DNA from: DASYSL01 sp036003365
GTDB lineage: Bacteria > Eisenbacteria > RBG-16-71-46 > DASYSL01
DNA: 11,524 bases
Assembly (NCBI GenBank): GCA_036003365.1
Contig: DASYSL010000041.1
Location: forward strand, 1-11,524
Direction of reading: 5' to 3'
The position numbers and the translations under genes are program-made. This document shows, in pieces, positions 1 to 5,807 of the stretch. The notes under the pieces were generated by a model. That model searched no databases. It worked only from the letters and a program-made list of their open reading frames with translations, and had not been told where the DNA came from. Within the stretch, counting starts at the first letter, position 1. Each line of letters opens with the position of its first letter.

Positions 1-406
1 CCCGTGCGAGACCCAAGCGGCCGTGCGCGCTCAGCAGGTCCTCCCACGCGCGCGCACTCCCCGGCACGGTCACCGGCGCCGCCCCCGTCATGGGCACGCG
101 CCGCCAGCCGCGCGCGCGATACGACTCCAAGGTTGCTCCGCTCGGGGCACGCCCGCTGCCATTCAATGCCGAAAGCTTGTGGCGCGCGGCATCCCACACC
201 AAGGCGAACGCGTCGCCGCCGATGCCGGTCGACATGGGCTCGACCACGTTGAGCATGGCGGCCGCGGCCACGCACGCGTCGGCCGCCGTGCCGCCGGCGC
301 GCAGCGCATCCAAACCGGCCAGCGAGGCCAGCGGATGGGACGTGGCGACGGCACCGCCGCGTCCGACGACTAGCGGGCGCCGCGAGGGGATTCGCTCGGA
401 GGCCAA
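1..406 (-). CDS. Gamma-glutamyltranspeptidase-like protein, N-terminal part (partial at window edge)
   Basis: The minus-strand frame reads through the window edge and gives about 135 residues of a gamma-glutamyltransferase N-terminus. Recognisable blocks are GGAVATSHPLASLAGLDALR, then AGGTAADACVAAAAMLNVVE, then PMSTGIGGDAFALVWD and LNGSGRAP. These match the large-subunit start of the GGT family (N-terminal nucleophile enzymes that hydrolyse or transfer gamma-glutamyl groups, for example from glutathione). The catalytic threonine lies in the C-terminal part, outside the window, so activity cannot be judged. The only plausible in-frame start is a TTG at 406, which lacks a clear ribosome binding site and lies inside the end of the acetyltransferase gene (37-bp overlap); the start is therefore uncertain. 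No signal peptide is visible from this start, which suggests a cytoplasmic member. Same strand and overlap suggest co-transcription with the acetyltransferase upstream. The family call is firm; the start is weak. Confidence 0.85.
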   Translation of the reverse strand, partial: MASERIPSRRPLVVGRGGAVATSHPLASLAGLDALRAGGTAADACVAAAAMLNVVEPMSTGIGGDAFALVWDAARHKLSALNGSGRAPSGATLESYRARGWRRVPMTGAAPVTVPGSARAWEDLLSAHGRLGLAR

Positions 407-1326
407 GGGGCGGGGCGCGTCTCGGCGCGCGGACGGCGAGGCAGCGAAGGATCTTCGAAGAACAGCGTGCGGTAGTCGGAAGCGTGATGAAAGCCGCCGC
501 GCTCGTAGGCGCGCAGCGCCGGCGGATTGTCCTCGCGCACGAAGAGGCAGACGGCGGGCGCGGTCTCGAGCACCCGGCGCGCGATCTCGACCGTGCCGCG
601 GCGCGCGATGCCGCGATTGCGGTGCGCCGGATCCGTGTACACGCCGGAGATCTGGGCGCCCAGCGGGCACAGTGCCGAGAGCTCGGCCTTGAACACCAGC
701 GTGTCGTCGTCGCGCAGCACGTACACGCGCTCCTCCAGGATCATGCGCGCGACGCGTCCCAAGAAAGCTTCCGGATTGCGCGCGAAGGGATCGTCGCCCA
801 TCTCCTCGAGGTGCGCGCGCGACGCCGCGCGGGTCACGAGATCGAGATCGTCGAGCGTGGCCAGGCGCAGCTCGGGCAGGCTCGACGCCGCATCCAGGGT
901 GGCCGCGTCCACTTCCATGAAGAGCTCGCGCACGCGCACGCGGGTGCGCGCCCCGGCCGCCTCGACGAATGGCAAGAGCGTGTCGACGAGCTCGAGCGAG
1001 CCGATCAGCGCGCGCAAGCGCTCGGCGCGGCGCGCCAGCACCGGCCCGAGTGCCGTGATGTCGTCGACGTGATGCGCCGCCGGCACGGCCAGGCCGCCCT
1101 GTCCGTAGAAGAGAACGGCGCGCAGTTCTTCACCGGCATACGCGCCCCACAGCTCCGGCGTGCCGTCGGCGCTTTTCTGCGAGAGCGCGCCGCGCCACAG
1201 CTGCGACGCGACGAAGACGTTGCGGATGCCACCGGCCTCGAGGAAGCGCCACGTCGCCGGACCGTCCTTGGGACCGAGCGGTCGGGAGACGAGATCGTCC
1301 GGAGTGGGCGCGGGATGGGCCGCCAT
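370..1326 (-). CDS. GNAT family N-acetyltransferase with N-terminal DUF4081-like domain
   Basis: A 318-aa protein. Residues about 15-140 resemble the DUF4081 domain that precedes GNAT domains in many high-G+C bacteria (for example IRNVFVASQLWRGAL and ELWGAYAGEELRAVLFY). Residues about 150-290 form the GNAT domain. Motif A, the acetyl-CoA pyrophosphate loop, is VYTDPAHRNRGIARRGT at 229-245, and motif B is NPPALRAYERGGF at 267-279. The tail after about 293 is rich in Pro and Arg and probably disordered. The start at ATG 1326 is supported by GAGGAA five bases upstream. The family transfers an acetyl group from acetyl-CoA to an amine, but the substrate cannot be told from sequence. The gene overlaps the downstream gamma-glutamyltranspeptidase gene, so the two are probably one transcript. 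It lies downstream of the 1513-3093 gene on the same strand but is separated from it by a terminator-like hairpin. Confidence 0.88.
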   Translation of the reverse strand: MAAHPAPTPDDLVSRPLGPKDGPATWRFLEAGGIRNVFVASQLWRGALSQKSADGTPELWGAYAGEELRAVLFYGQGGLAVPAAHHVDDITALGPVLARRAERLRALIGSLELVDTLLPFVEAAGARTRVRVRELFMEVDAATLDAASSLPELRLATLDDLDLVTRAASRAHLEEMGDDPFARNPEAFLGRVARMILEERVYVLRDDDTLVFKAELSALCPLGAQISGVYTDPAHRNRGIARRGTVEIARRVLETAPAVCLFVREDNPPALRAYERGGFHHASDYRTLFFEDPSLPRRPRAETRPAPWPPSESPRGAR

Positions 1327-1439
1327 GAAGATTCCTCGAGTGCCGAAGCGGTCGGGTTCCCGCCGGCGGTTTCGCGTTGGGGTCGTTTTGGAAAATGTAC
1401 CGCTCGGCGTGGCATCGCGTCCACCAAGACGAAGGGCTT

Positions 1440-1482
1440 CTTTTCCCCAAAAGCAGCGGGCGGCGGCACATCGCCGCCGCCC
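1440..1482 (-). terminator. Terminator-like hairpin downstream of the secreted-protein gene
   Basis: Reading the minus strand after the stop at 1513, a perfect 10-bp stem (GGGCGGCGGC at 1473-1482 pairing with GCCGCCGCCC at 1458-1467) has a 5-nt loop at 1468-1472. It is followed after five bases by TTTT and a second small dyad (CTTTT-CCCC-AAAAG on the plus strand, 1440-1453). The T run is short, so intrinsic termination is likely but may be leaky. The element sits in the 186-bp gap between the secreted-protein gene and the acetyltransferase gene and would separate their transcripts. Confidence 0.55.
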
Positions 1483-1512
1483 ACGCCATGGCGTTCCTTC
1501 GCCGGTTTCGAA

Positions 1513-3093
1513 TCAGTGCTGCACGATCACCCTCGTGCCACTCGACAGTGAGCCCTGGAGGACGCGTACGAAATACACGCCGTTGGGGAGCGCGCGCGTC
1601 TCACTCAGGTCCACCGCATGCGAGCCGGCGCCCATCGCGCCCAGTTCACGGCGCGACACGAGACGTCCGGTGACCGTCCACACTTCGAGCGACGCCGGCT
1701 GGTCGTTCGCCAGCGTCAAGGCAAGGACGGCGCCCGTGCGGGCCGGATTCGGCCACACGGATTGCGCCCGCAGCTCGAGCTGCGTCACTGCCGTCGCGTC
1801 GCGCGGATGGAGCCTGTCGCGACTGTAGGCGCGCGTCACCGTGCCGTTCACGGTGACATCGGCATGGCCGCGGAACGGCTTGCCGTCGTTCATGAAGCCC
1901 GACACGTCGGCGACGCGGTCGCCCGGATTGAGCTGCAGCGTCTCGGTGTCGAAGCCGAGTGACATGTCGGCGTAGCCGTCGCCGTTCACGTCGGAGAAGG
2001 TCACGATGGCCGAGTCATCCTTCCTGGTCCGGGCATGCGCGCCGGCGAAGAGCACGCTCTGCGCGTCGATGTTCGCCACGTTCACGTCGGCCGAGCCCAG
2101 AAGTGCCACCGGCACGAGGCCGCTCGAGCCCATCTGGATGTGGTTGTCCGACGTCCCAGGCCGCACGTCCACGCTCACCTGCAGCGTCTCAGCCGGGGGC
2201 GGAGGAGGAGGCGGCGGCGGAGGCGGCGGAGGAGGCGGCGGCGGAGGCGGCGGCGGCGCAGCCGCGAACGCATAAACGTCGATCGAGCTGCTCGAGCTGT
2301 TGGCCACATACAGCTCGTCCGAGCCCCACGCCATGCCGGTCACGTGGAACGACTGCTCCGCCGTCTCGGCGTCAGGCGCGTCGACGTCGTCGAGCGACGC
2401 CACGGCCGACTCGCTGCCGCTCGTCGACAGCGTGTGCACGTTCCAGTGGAAGAGCGAAGGATTGCCGCCATCCGCGGCCCACGCCGCGTACAGCAGGTTG
2501 TATCCGTCGCTCGAGAGCAGACGCGGTCCGCTGCCCTTGGCACTGACATCGAAGCTGCCCAGGCGCGAGCCGTCGGAGGCGTTGGCTTCGGCGATCACGA
2601 GCGACTCGTCGCCCGGATTGCACGCATCGGGATCGAGCTGGCCCGAGGCGAAGAAGCGCGTGCCAACGAATGCCAGGCCGCTGGCCATGCCGGTCACCGG
2701 ACTCGCCATCGTGCGCAGCGTGCTCCCGCTTGCCGGGTCGAGCACGCTCACCGAGTTGGGATTGGATCCGCCGCACGCCATGGCGCCGGCGTCGCTCGTG
2801 ACGAAGAGCGAGCTGCCGTCATGGCTCATGGAGCCGACGTCGGCGGACGCGAAGAAGCTGTTCTTGACCGAGCCGGTCGCGGGATCGAGCTCGAAGACGA
2901 GCGTGAACCCCGGGCCCATCGAGCCGGCGACCCATAGGCTGCCACCACCATAGGCAATGCCTTGGACTTGGGGTGCCGGGAAGGGAATCGCGCGGACAGG
3001 AGAGAGAGACGCCGCGCTCGGATGGGCCGTCGACCCGACCAGCAGCAGGGCTGCCAGGGCCGCGATGACGGCACGGGGTCGAGGGGAATGCAT
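1513..3093 (-). CDS. Secreted beta-propeller-like protein with polyproline linker, DVNGDG domain and C-terminal sorting domain
   Basis: A 526-aa exported protein of unknown function. Residues 1-28 form a signal peptide: a basic start MHSPRPR, a hydrophobic core AALAALLLVG, and small residues before the likely cut. Residues about 35-279 contain propeller-like repeats (QGIAYGGGSLWVAG, FELDPATGSV, SVLDPASGSTL, GMAWGSDELYVAN). Next comes a run of 21 prolines at 280-300. Residues about 303-420 match a domain common in secreted proteins (VDVRPG, then GLVPVALLGSADVNVANID) with a calcium-binding-like DVNGDGYAD at 368-376. Residues 437-526 are a FlgD-like/type IX-style sorting domain (VWPNPARTG, then LPNGVYFVRVLQG). 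The ATG at 3093 is chosen because GGAGGAGG lies six bases upstream and it opens the signal peptide; the frame stays open further upstream but encodes nothing protein-like. The protein is probably displayed or released at the cell surface; its ligand is unknown. Confidence 0.88.
   Translation of the reverse strand: MHSPRPRAVIAALAALLLVGSTAHPSAASLSPVRAIPFPAPQVQGIAYGGGSLWVAGSMGPGFTLVFELDPATGSVKNSFFASADVGSMSHDGSSLFVTSDAGAMACGGSNPNSVSVLDPASGSTLRTMASPVTGMASGLAFVGTRFFASGQLDPDACNPGDESLVIAEANASDGSRLGSFDVSAKGSGPRLLSSDGYNLLYAAWAADGGNPSLFHWNVHTLSTSGSESAVASLDDVDAPDAETAEQSFHVTGMAWGSDELYVANSSSSSIDVYAFAAAPPPPPPPPPPPPPPPPPPPPPAETLQVSVDVRPGTSDNHIQMGSSGLVPVALLGSADVNVANIDAQSVLFAGAHARTRKDDSAIVTFSDVNGDGYADMSLGFDTETLQLNPGDRVADVSGFMNDGKPFRGHADVTVNGTVTRAYSRDRLHPRDATAVTQLELRAQSVWPNPARTGAVLALTLANDQPASLEVWTVTGRLVSRRELGAMGAGSHAVDLSETRALPNGVYFVRVLQGSLSSGTRVIVQH
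2194..2256 (-). repeat. Imperfect CCG/CCT trinucleotide tract encoding 21 prolines
   Basis: In the secreted-protein gene, 21 consecutive codons are CCG, CCT or CCC, read as GGC/GGA repeats on the plus strand. The mix of CCG and CCT interrupts a pure repeat. The tract encodes a stiff linker between the propeller-like domain and the DVNGDG domain. Such tracts are prone to slippage in whole codons, so length may vary between strains. They also slow ribosomes unless EF-P assists, which is established knowledge for polyproline stretches. Confidence 0.9.
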
Positions 3094-3290
3094 GGGTGGC
3101 CTCCTCCTTCGTAGATTCATCGAGGGAATCGACGACCTTGGTTCGTCCCGTGTACTGCCCCCAGCGCGCCCGACTTCGAGTCGCGTCCCTACGATTCGCG
3201 CGACGGCTTTGGCGGCCAGGGCGCGAAAATCGCCGGACCTCTCTCGAGCAAGCCGGAGGCCAAAAGGGGCGAGCAATTCGCCGCTCATAG

Positions 3291-3326
3291 GGTCAGGTGC
3301 CAAACCCATGACCTGCTTGCGGCACC
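3291..3326. repeat. Overlapping dyads around GGTCAGGTGCC, possible REP-like remnant
   Basis: Three short inverted pairs are interleaved here: GGTCA (3291-3295) with TGACC (3309-3313), CAGGT (3294-3298) with ACCTG (3311-3315), and GGTGCC (3296-3301) with GGCACC (3321-3326). From memory, GGGTCAGGTGCC-type sequences are frequent as dispersed palindromic elements near REP-associated transposases in several phyla. I cannot verify this here, and no transposase is present. Confidence 0.3.
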
Positions 3327-3468
3327 GGCGCAGGCGGCGATTTGCACGCGGAGAGCCATCGCGATCGGCAATTCCAACGACACGGATTCGGAAATCCGGG
3401 CACCGCGAAACGCTTCGATCACTTGCCCCAATGGCAGTGAAAGCTCGCTGCCTGACAACTGCCCCCCA

Positions 3469-3541
3469 GGGGCAGTTGGGACGCCATCTTCGGCGACTGC
3501 CCCTCGGGGCAGTGAAAATGCCAAATGGGCCCAACTGCCCC
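3469..3541. repeat. 12-bp inverted repeat linking palindrome units 2 and 4
   Basis: GGGGCAGTTGGG at 3469-3480 is the exact reverse complement of CCCAACTGCCCC at 3530-3541. Each half is also part of its own local palindrome, so as single-stranded nucleic acid the long-range pair, which encloses the unit 3 hairpin, would compete with the local unit 2 and unit 4 hairpins. Confidence 0.8.
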
Positions 3542-3570
3542 CGGGGGCAGCTCGTGCCGCGGCTTCATGA

Positions 3571-3624
3571 ACTCGCCCTGGGGGAAGCGGTCAGCTGGGC
3601 AAGGAAACTCACCCCAGGGCGAGT
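3571..3624. repeat. 13-bp perfect inverted repeat joining units 5 and 6
   Basis: ACTCGCCCTGGGG at 3571-3583 is the exact reverse complement of CCCCAGGGCGAGT at 3612-3624, with 28 bp between. The pair ends 69 bp before the ispH start codon. It could form a large stem in RNA or act as a paired protein-binding site. No T run follows on either strand. Confidence 0.8.
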
Positions 3625-3678
3625 CCGAGTCGGCGCTAGATCGCGCCGCAGTGAGATTTTCGCCGCGCGAGCCATCCT

Positions 3679-3684
3679 GATACT
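3679..3684 (+). promoter_or_regulatory. Possible -10 element for ispH (weak)
   Basis: GATACT lies ten bases before the GTG start of ispH. A matching -35 is poor (ATTTTC-like around 3656-3661). If this is the promoter, transcription would begin within a few bases of the start codon, giving a nearly leaderless message. That would agree with the absence of a Shine-Dalgarno sequence. Confidence 0.25.
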
Positions 3685-3693
3685 CTTGCCCCC

Positions 3694-4710
3694 GTGAGTG
3701 CCTCCGCCCCCCTTCCCCAGACCGAGATCTGGCTCGCCACCCCGCGCGGCTATTGCGCGGGCGTGGACCGGGCCATCGATGTGGTCGACCTGGCCATCGA
3801 CCTCTATGGCCCGCCGGTCTACGTGCGGCACGAGATCGTTCACAACCACTTCGTGGTCGAGCAGCTCAAGGCGCGCGGGGCCCGCTTCGTCGAGGACCTG
3901 GACGACGTGCCGGAGGGCAGCACCATCGTATTCAGCGCTCACGGCGTCTCCCCTGCCGTGCGCGCGCATGCCGAGCGGCGCCACCTGCGTCCCATCGACG
4001 CCACGTGCCCACTGGTGACCAAGGTCCACCTCGAGGCGGTGCGCTTCGCCGGCCAGGGTTACTGGCTCCTGCTCGTGGGCCACGACGGTCACGCCGAGGT
4101 CGAGGGCACGATGGGCGAGGTTCCTGAGCGCACGATCCTCATCCAGACGGTCGAGGACGCCGAGCGCGTGCAGGTGCCCGACGAGACGCGCATCGCCTAT
4201 CTCACGCAGACCACGCTCTCGATCGACGAGACCAAGGAAATCCTCGACGTGCTGCGCCGCCGCTTTCCGGCCATCCGCGGTCCGGGACGCGAGGACATCT
4301 GCTATGCGACGACCAACCGCCAGAACGCGGTCAAGGAGCTGACGTCGCGCTGCGACCTGGTGCTCGTGGTGGGATCGCCGATCTCCTCCAATTCGAATCG
4401 CCTGGCCGAAGTGGCGCGCGCGGCGGGCGTCGAGGCGCATCGCATCGACTCGGCACGCGATCTGAAGCCGGAGTGGCTCCTGGGCAAGCGCTCGATCGGC
4501 ATCACCAGTGGTGCTTCGACGCCCGAGTCCTTGGTGCGCGAATTGGTGAGCCTTCTCGAGGCGCGCGGCTCCGGTCCGGCGCGCGATCTCAACGTGACCG
4601 AGGAGAACGTCTCGTTCCGGCTCCCCGGCGCTCTCGCCAGAGACGTCGAGAAGTCCGAGCGCGCCACGGAGCTCTTGTCGCGCTACAACCGGACGGCGAC
4701 CACGCGCTAA
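3694..4710 (+). CDS. ispH: 4-hydroxy-3-methylbut-2-enyl diphosphate reductase
   Basis: A 338-aa IspH (LytB), the last step of the MEP pathway, which reductively converts HMBPP into IPP and DMAPP using an Fe-S cluster. The three cluster cysteines are visible: C21 in PRGYCAGV, C105 in DATCPLVTKVH and C203 in EDICYATTNRQ. The active-site block GHAEVEGTMGE gives H133 and E135 (equivalent to the catalytic E126 of E. coli), and SPISSNSNRL supplies the Ser/Asn substrate contacts. TQTTLSIDETKEI and the C-terminal VSFRLP also fit. Length is typical. The GTG start at 3694 gives the normal short lead-in before the first motif, but no Shine-Dalgarno precedes it. The stop overlaps the stop of the convergent DUF1028 gene. 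The upstream palindrome array is the obvious candidate for control. Confidence 0.97.
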   Translation: MSASAPLPQTEIWLATPRGYCAGVDRAIDVVDLAIDLYGPPVYVRHEIVHNHFVVEQLKARGARFVEDLDDVPEGSTIVFSAHGVSPAVRAHAERRHLRPIDATCPLVTKVHLEAVRFAGQGYWLLLVGHDGHAEVEGTMGEVPERTILIQTVEDAERVQVPDETRIAYLTQTTLSIDETKEILDVLRRRFPAIRGPGREDICYATTNRQNAVKELTSRCDLVLVVGSPISSNSNRLAEVARAAGVEAHRIDSARDLKPEWLLGKRSIGITSGASTPESLVRELVSLLEARGSGPARDLNVTEENVSFRLPGALARDVEKSERATELLSRYNRTATTR

Positions 4711-5807
4711 GGCGTCTTGGCGCCGCGACGCGGCGCGTGCTTCGCCGCGTCTTCGATTTCCTTCTTGCGAGCCTTGAGATCGGCATCGTCCGGCGCGATG
4801 TCCAACGCGCTCTGGATGGCCTGCAGCGCGAGACCGTACTCGCCGCGCTTCCATCGCACCTCGGCGACGGTGTCCAGGACATCGGTGTTCTTGGGCTCCA
4901 TGACCGCCGCACGCGTCGCCGCCTTCAAGGCGTCGTCGAGAAACACGCCGGAAGATCCCGCCGACCACGCCACCGCGTTGAGTGAGCCGCTCGTCGCTTC
5001 GGGATCGGCGGCGACACGCTTCACGATGTCGCCGAGCCGCGCGCGCTCGCGCGCCGCCTCGGCCGCGCGCTTGGCCGACTCGAAGCCTTGCATGTAGCGC
5101 ACGTGCGCCTCGGCCAGGCCCGTGGCTTCGTACAAACGATAGATCCGTGTCAGCTCGACGATGGGCCGCGCATGATCCTCGACTTTCAGTTGCACGTAGC
5201 GGTCGCGGTACTCGGGATACTGGTCGCTCGGCCGCGCCACCAGGAGTGCGGCCGATTGCTGGCCGCGCTTGTCGCCGCCGGCCGCCTGGCCCGCGGCCAG
5301 GGCGGCGAGCAGCCGCGCCGCCAATTCCCCCTTGGTCTCGCGGAAGGCGCGCTCCATCTCGCGCACCACCTGCGGACTCGCGAGAATGTTGCCCTGGATC
5401 GCGAATCCCGGACCGACGATGCCGCCCGCCCACGCCGTGCACTTGCTGCCGGTGTAATTGGCCGAGTGTCCGAAGGCGTCGATGACACCCACTTGCCGAT
5501 GATCGCGATCGAGATCCTCGGTCAGCAAGGAGTCCAGGACGTGGCGCGGATCGGTTCCGGAAGCGAGCATGGCGAGCCCGCGCGGCCCGAAGGCTTCGCG
5601 CGTCGACGCCTGCGTGGCGACGGCACCCGCGCCGGCGCGCACCCACGGCACGCGCGTGCCCACGGTCAAAGCGCGCGACGCGACTGCCGCACCGACTTCC
5701 CCGGTGGCGGTGTCGCACGCGACAATGGAAAACGTGCCCGTGTCGGGCGACGCTTCGGCCCGCGCGGCCAAGGCGAGAGCCAGGCAGACGATCGCCGCCC
5801 GCCTCAC
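4707..5807 (-). CDS. Exported DUF1028 protein with C-terminal TPR-like region
   Basis: A 366-aa protein. Residues 1-19 are a signal peptide (MRRAAIVCLALALAARAEA, AxA cleavage site). Residues about 24-215 match DUF1028, a family of unknown function with an Ntn-hydrolase-like fold: TFSIVACDTATGEVGAAVAS, VPWVRAGAGAVATQA, GFAIQGNILASPQV and GGDKRGQQSAALLVARP. Residues about 275-355 look like TPR helices (LNAVAWS, ALKAATRAAVMEPKNTDVLD, GEYGLALQAIQSALDIAP), suggesting binding to a partner protein. The GTG start at 5807 is chosen because it opens the signal peptide, overlaps the SDR stop as GTGA, and has GGGAGGGTGG just upstream. The frame stays open further upstream but would bury the signal peptide. 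Probably periplasmic or surface-exposed; substrate unknown. Translation is likely coupled to the SDR gene. Confidence 0.87.
   Translation of the reverse strand: MRRAAIVCLALALAARAEASPDTGTFSIVACDTATGEVGAAVASRALTVGTRVPWVRAGAGAVATQASTREAFGPRGLAMLASGTDPRHVLDSLLTEDLDRDHRQVGVIDAFGHSANYTGSKCTAWAGGIVGPGFAIQGNILASPQVVREMERAFRETKGELAARLLAALAAGQAAGGDKRGQQSAALLVARPSDQYPEYRDRYVQLKVEDHARPIVELTRIYRLYEATGLAEAHVRYMQGFESAKRAAEAARERARLGDIVKRVAADPEATSGSLNAVAWSAGSSGVFLDDALKAATRAAVMEPKNTDVLDTVAEVRWKRGEYGLALQAIQSALDIAPDDADLKARKKEIEDAAKHAPRRGAKTP

Larger units (their letters stand above)
3421..3624. repeat. Array of six palindromic ACTSGCCC units with a 36-38 bp period
   Basis: Six related dyads start with ACT at 3421, 3458, 3496, 3534, 3571 and 3607, giving steps of 37, 38, 38, 37 and 36 bp. 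Unit 2 has perfect 10-bp arms CAACTGCCCC (3456-3465) and GGGGCAGTTG (3469-3478). Unit 3 is ACTGCCCC-TC-GGGGCAGT (3496-3513). Unit 4 contains the perfect 16-bp CTGCCCCCGGGGGCAG (3535-3550). Unit 1 (3421-3438) is a degenerate version ending GGCAGT. Unit 5 begins ACTCGCCCTGGGG (3571-3583), and unit 6 is ACTCACCCCAGGGCGAGT (3607-3624). The 18-20 bp sequences between dyads are unrelated to each other. A similar ACTC-N10-GAGT dyad at 3682-3699 lies two periods further and covers the ispH start. Candidate roles are a cooperative operator array, a leader RNA with serial hairpins, or a REP-type cluster. No T runs follow, so these are not terminators. Confidence 0.85.
3094..3693. other. 600-bp gene-free divergent region between the secreted-protein gene and ispH
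   Basis: No frame on either strand has a credible protein. The open frames here are compositional and run through the palindromes. The left part (3094-3290) should hold the minus-strand promoter of the secreted-protein gene, but I see no convincing -35/-10 pair. A lone ACTGCCCCC half-site lies at 3154-3162. A small overlapping dyad with GGTCAGGTGCC lies at 3291-3326. The right part (3421-3624) is occupied by the phased palindrome array described separately. The region is AT-poor throughout. Confidence 0.75.

Noticed and set aside
484..1551. Long plus-strand open frame opposite the acetyltransferase gene
   Set aside because: Arg/Ala/Gly-rich translation with no family motif; it mirrors a well-supported gene on the other strand, as is usual in high-G+C DNA.
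2006..2275. Plus-strand open frame with a long glycine run
   Set aside because: It is the mirror of the proline codons of the secreted-protein gene, with no other support.
3285..3524. Small 79-codon minus-strand open frame in the gene-free region
   Set aside because: No recognisable motif or ribosome binding site; it reads through two palindromes and ends in the GGTCAGGTGCC motif.
3094..3534. N-terminal extension of the secreted-protein gene
   Set aside because: The frame is open to 3534, but it crosses the palindromes, is Arg-rich and would bury the signal peptide; ATG 3093 has a strong ribosome binding site.
3456..3552. Tandem intrinsic terminators
   Set aside because: None of the G+C-rich hairpins is followed by a T run on either strand.
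3421..3624. CRISPR array
   Set aside because: The repeated units are only about 16-23 bp, diverge from each other and have spacers of about 18-20 bp; no cas gene is present.
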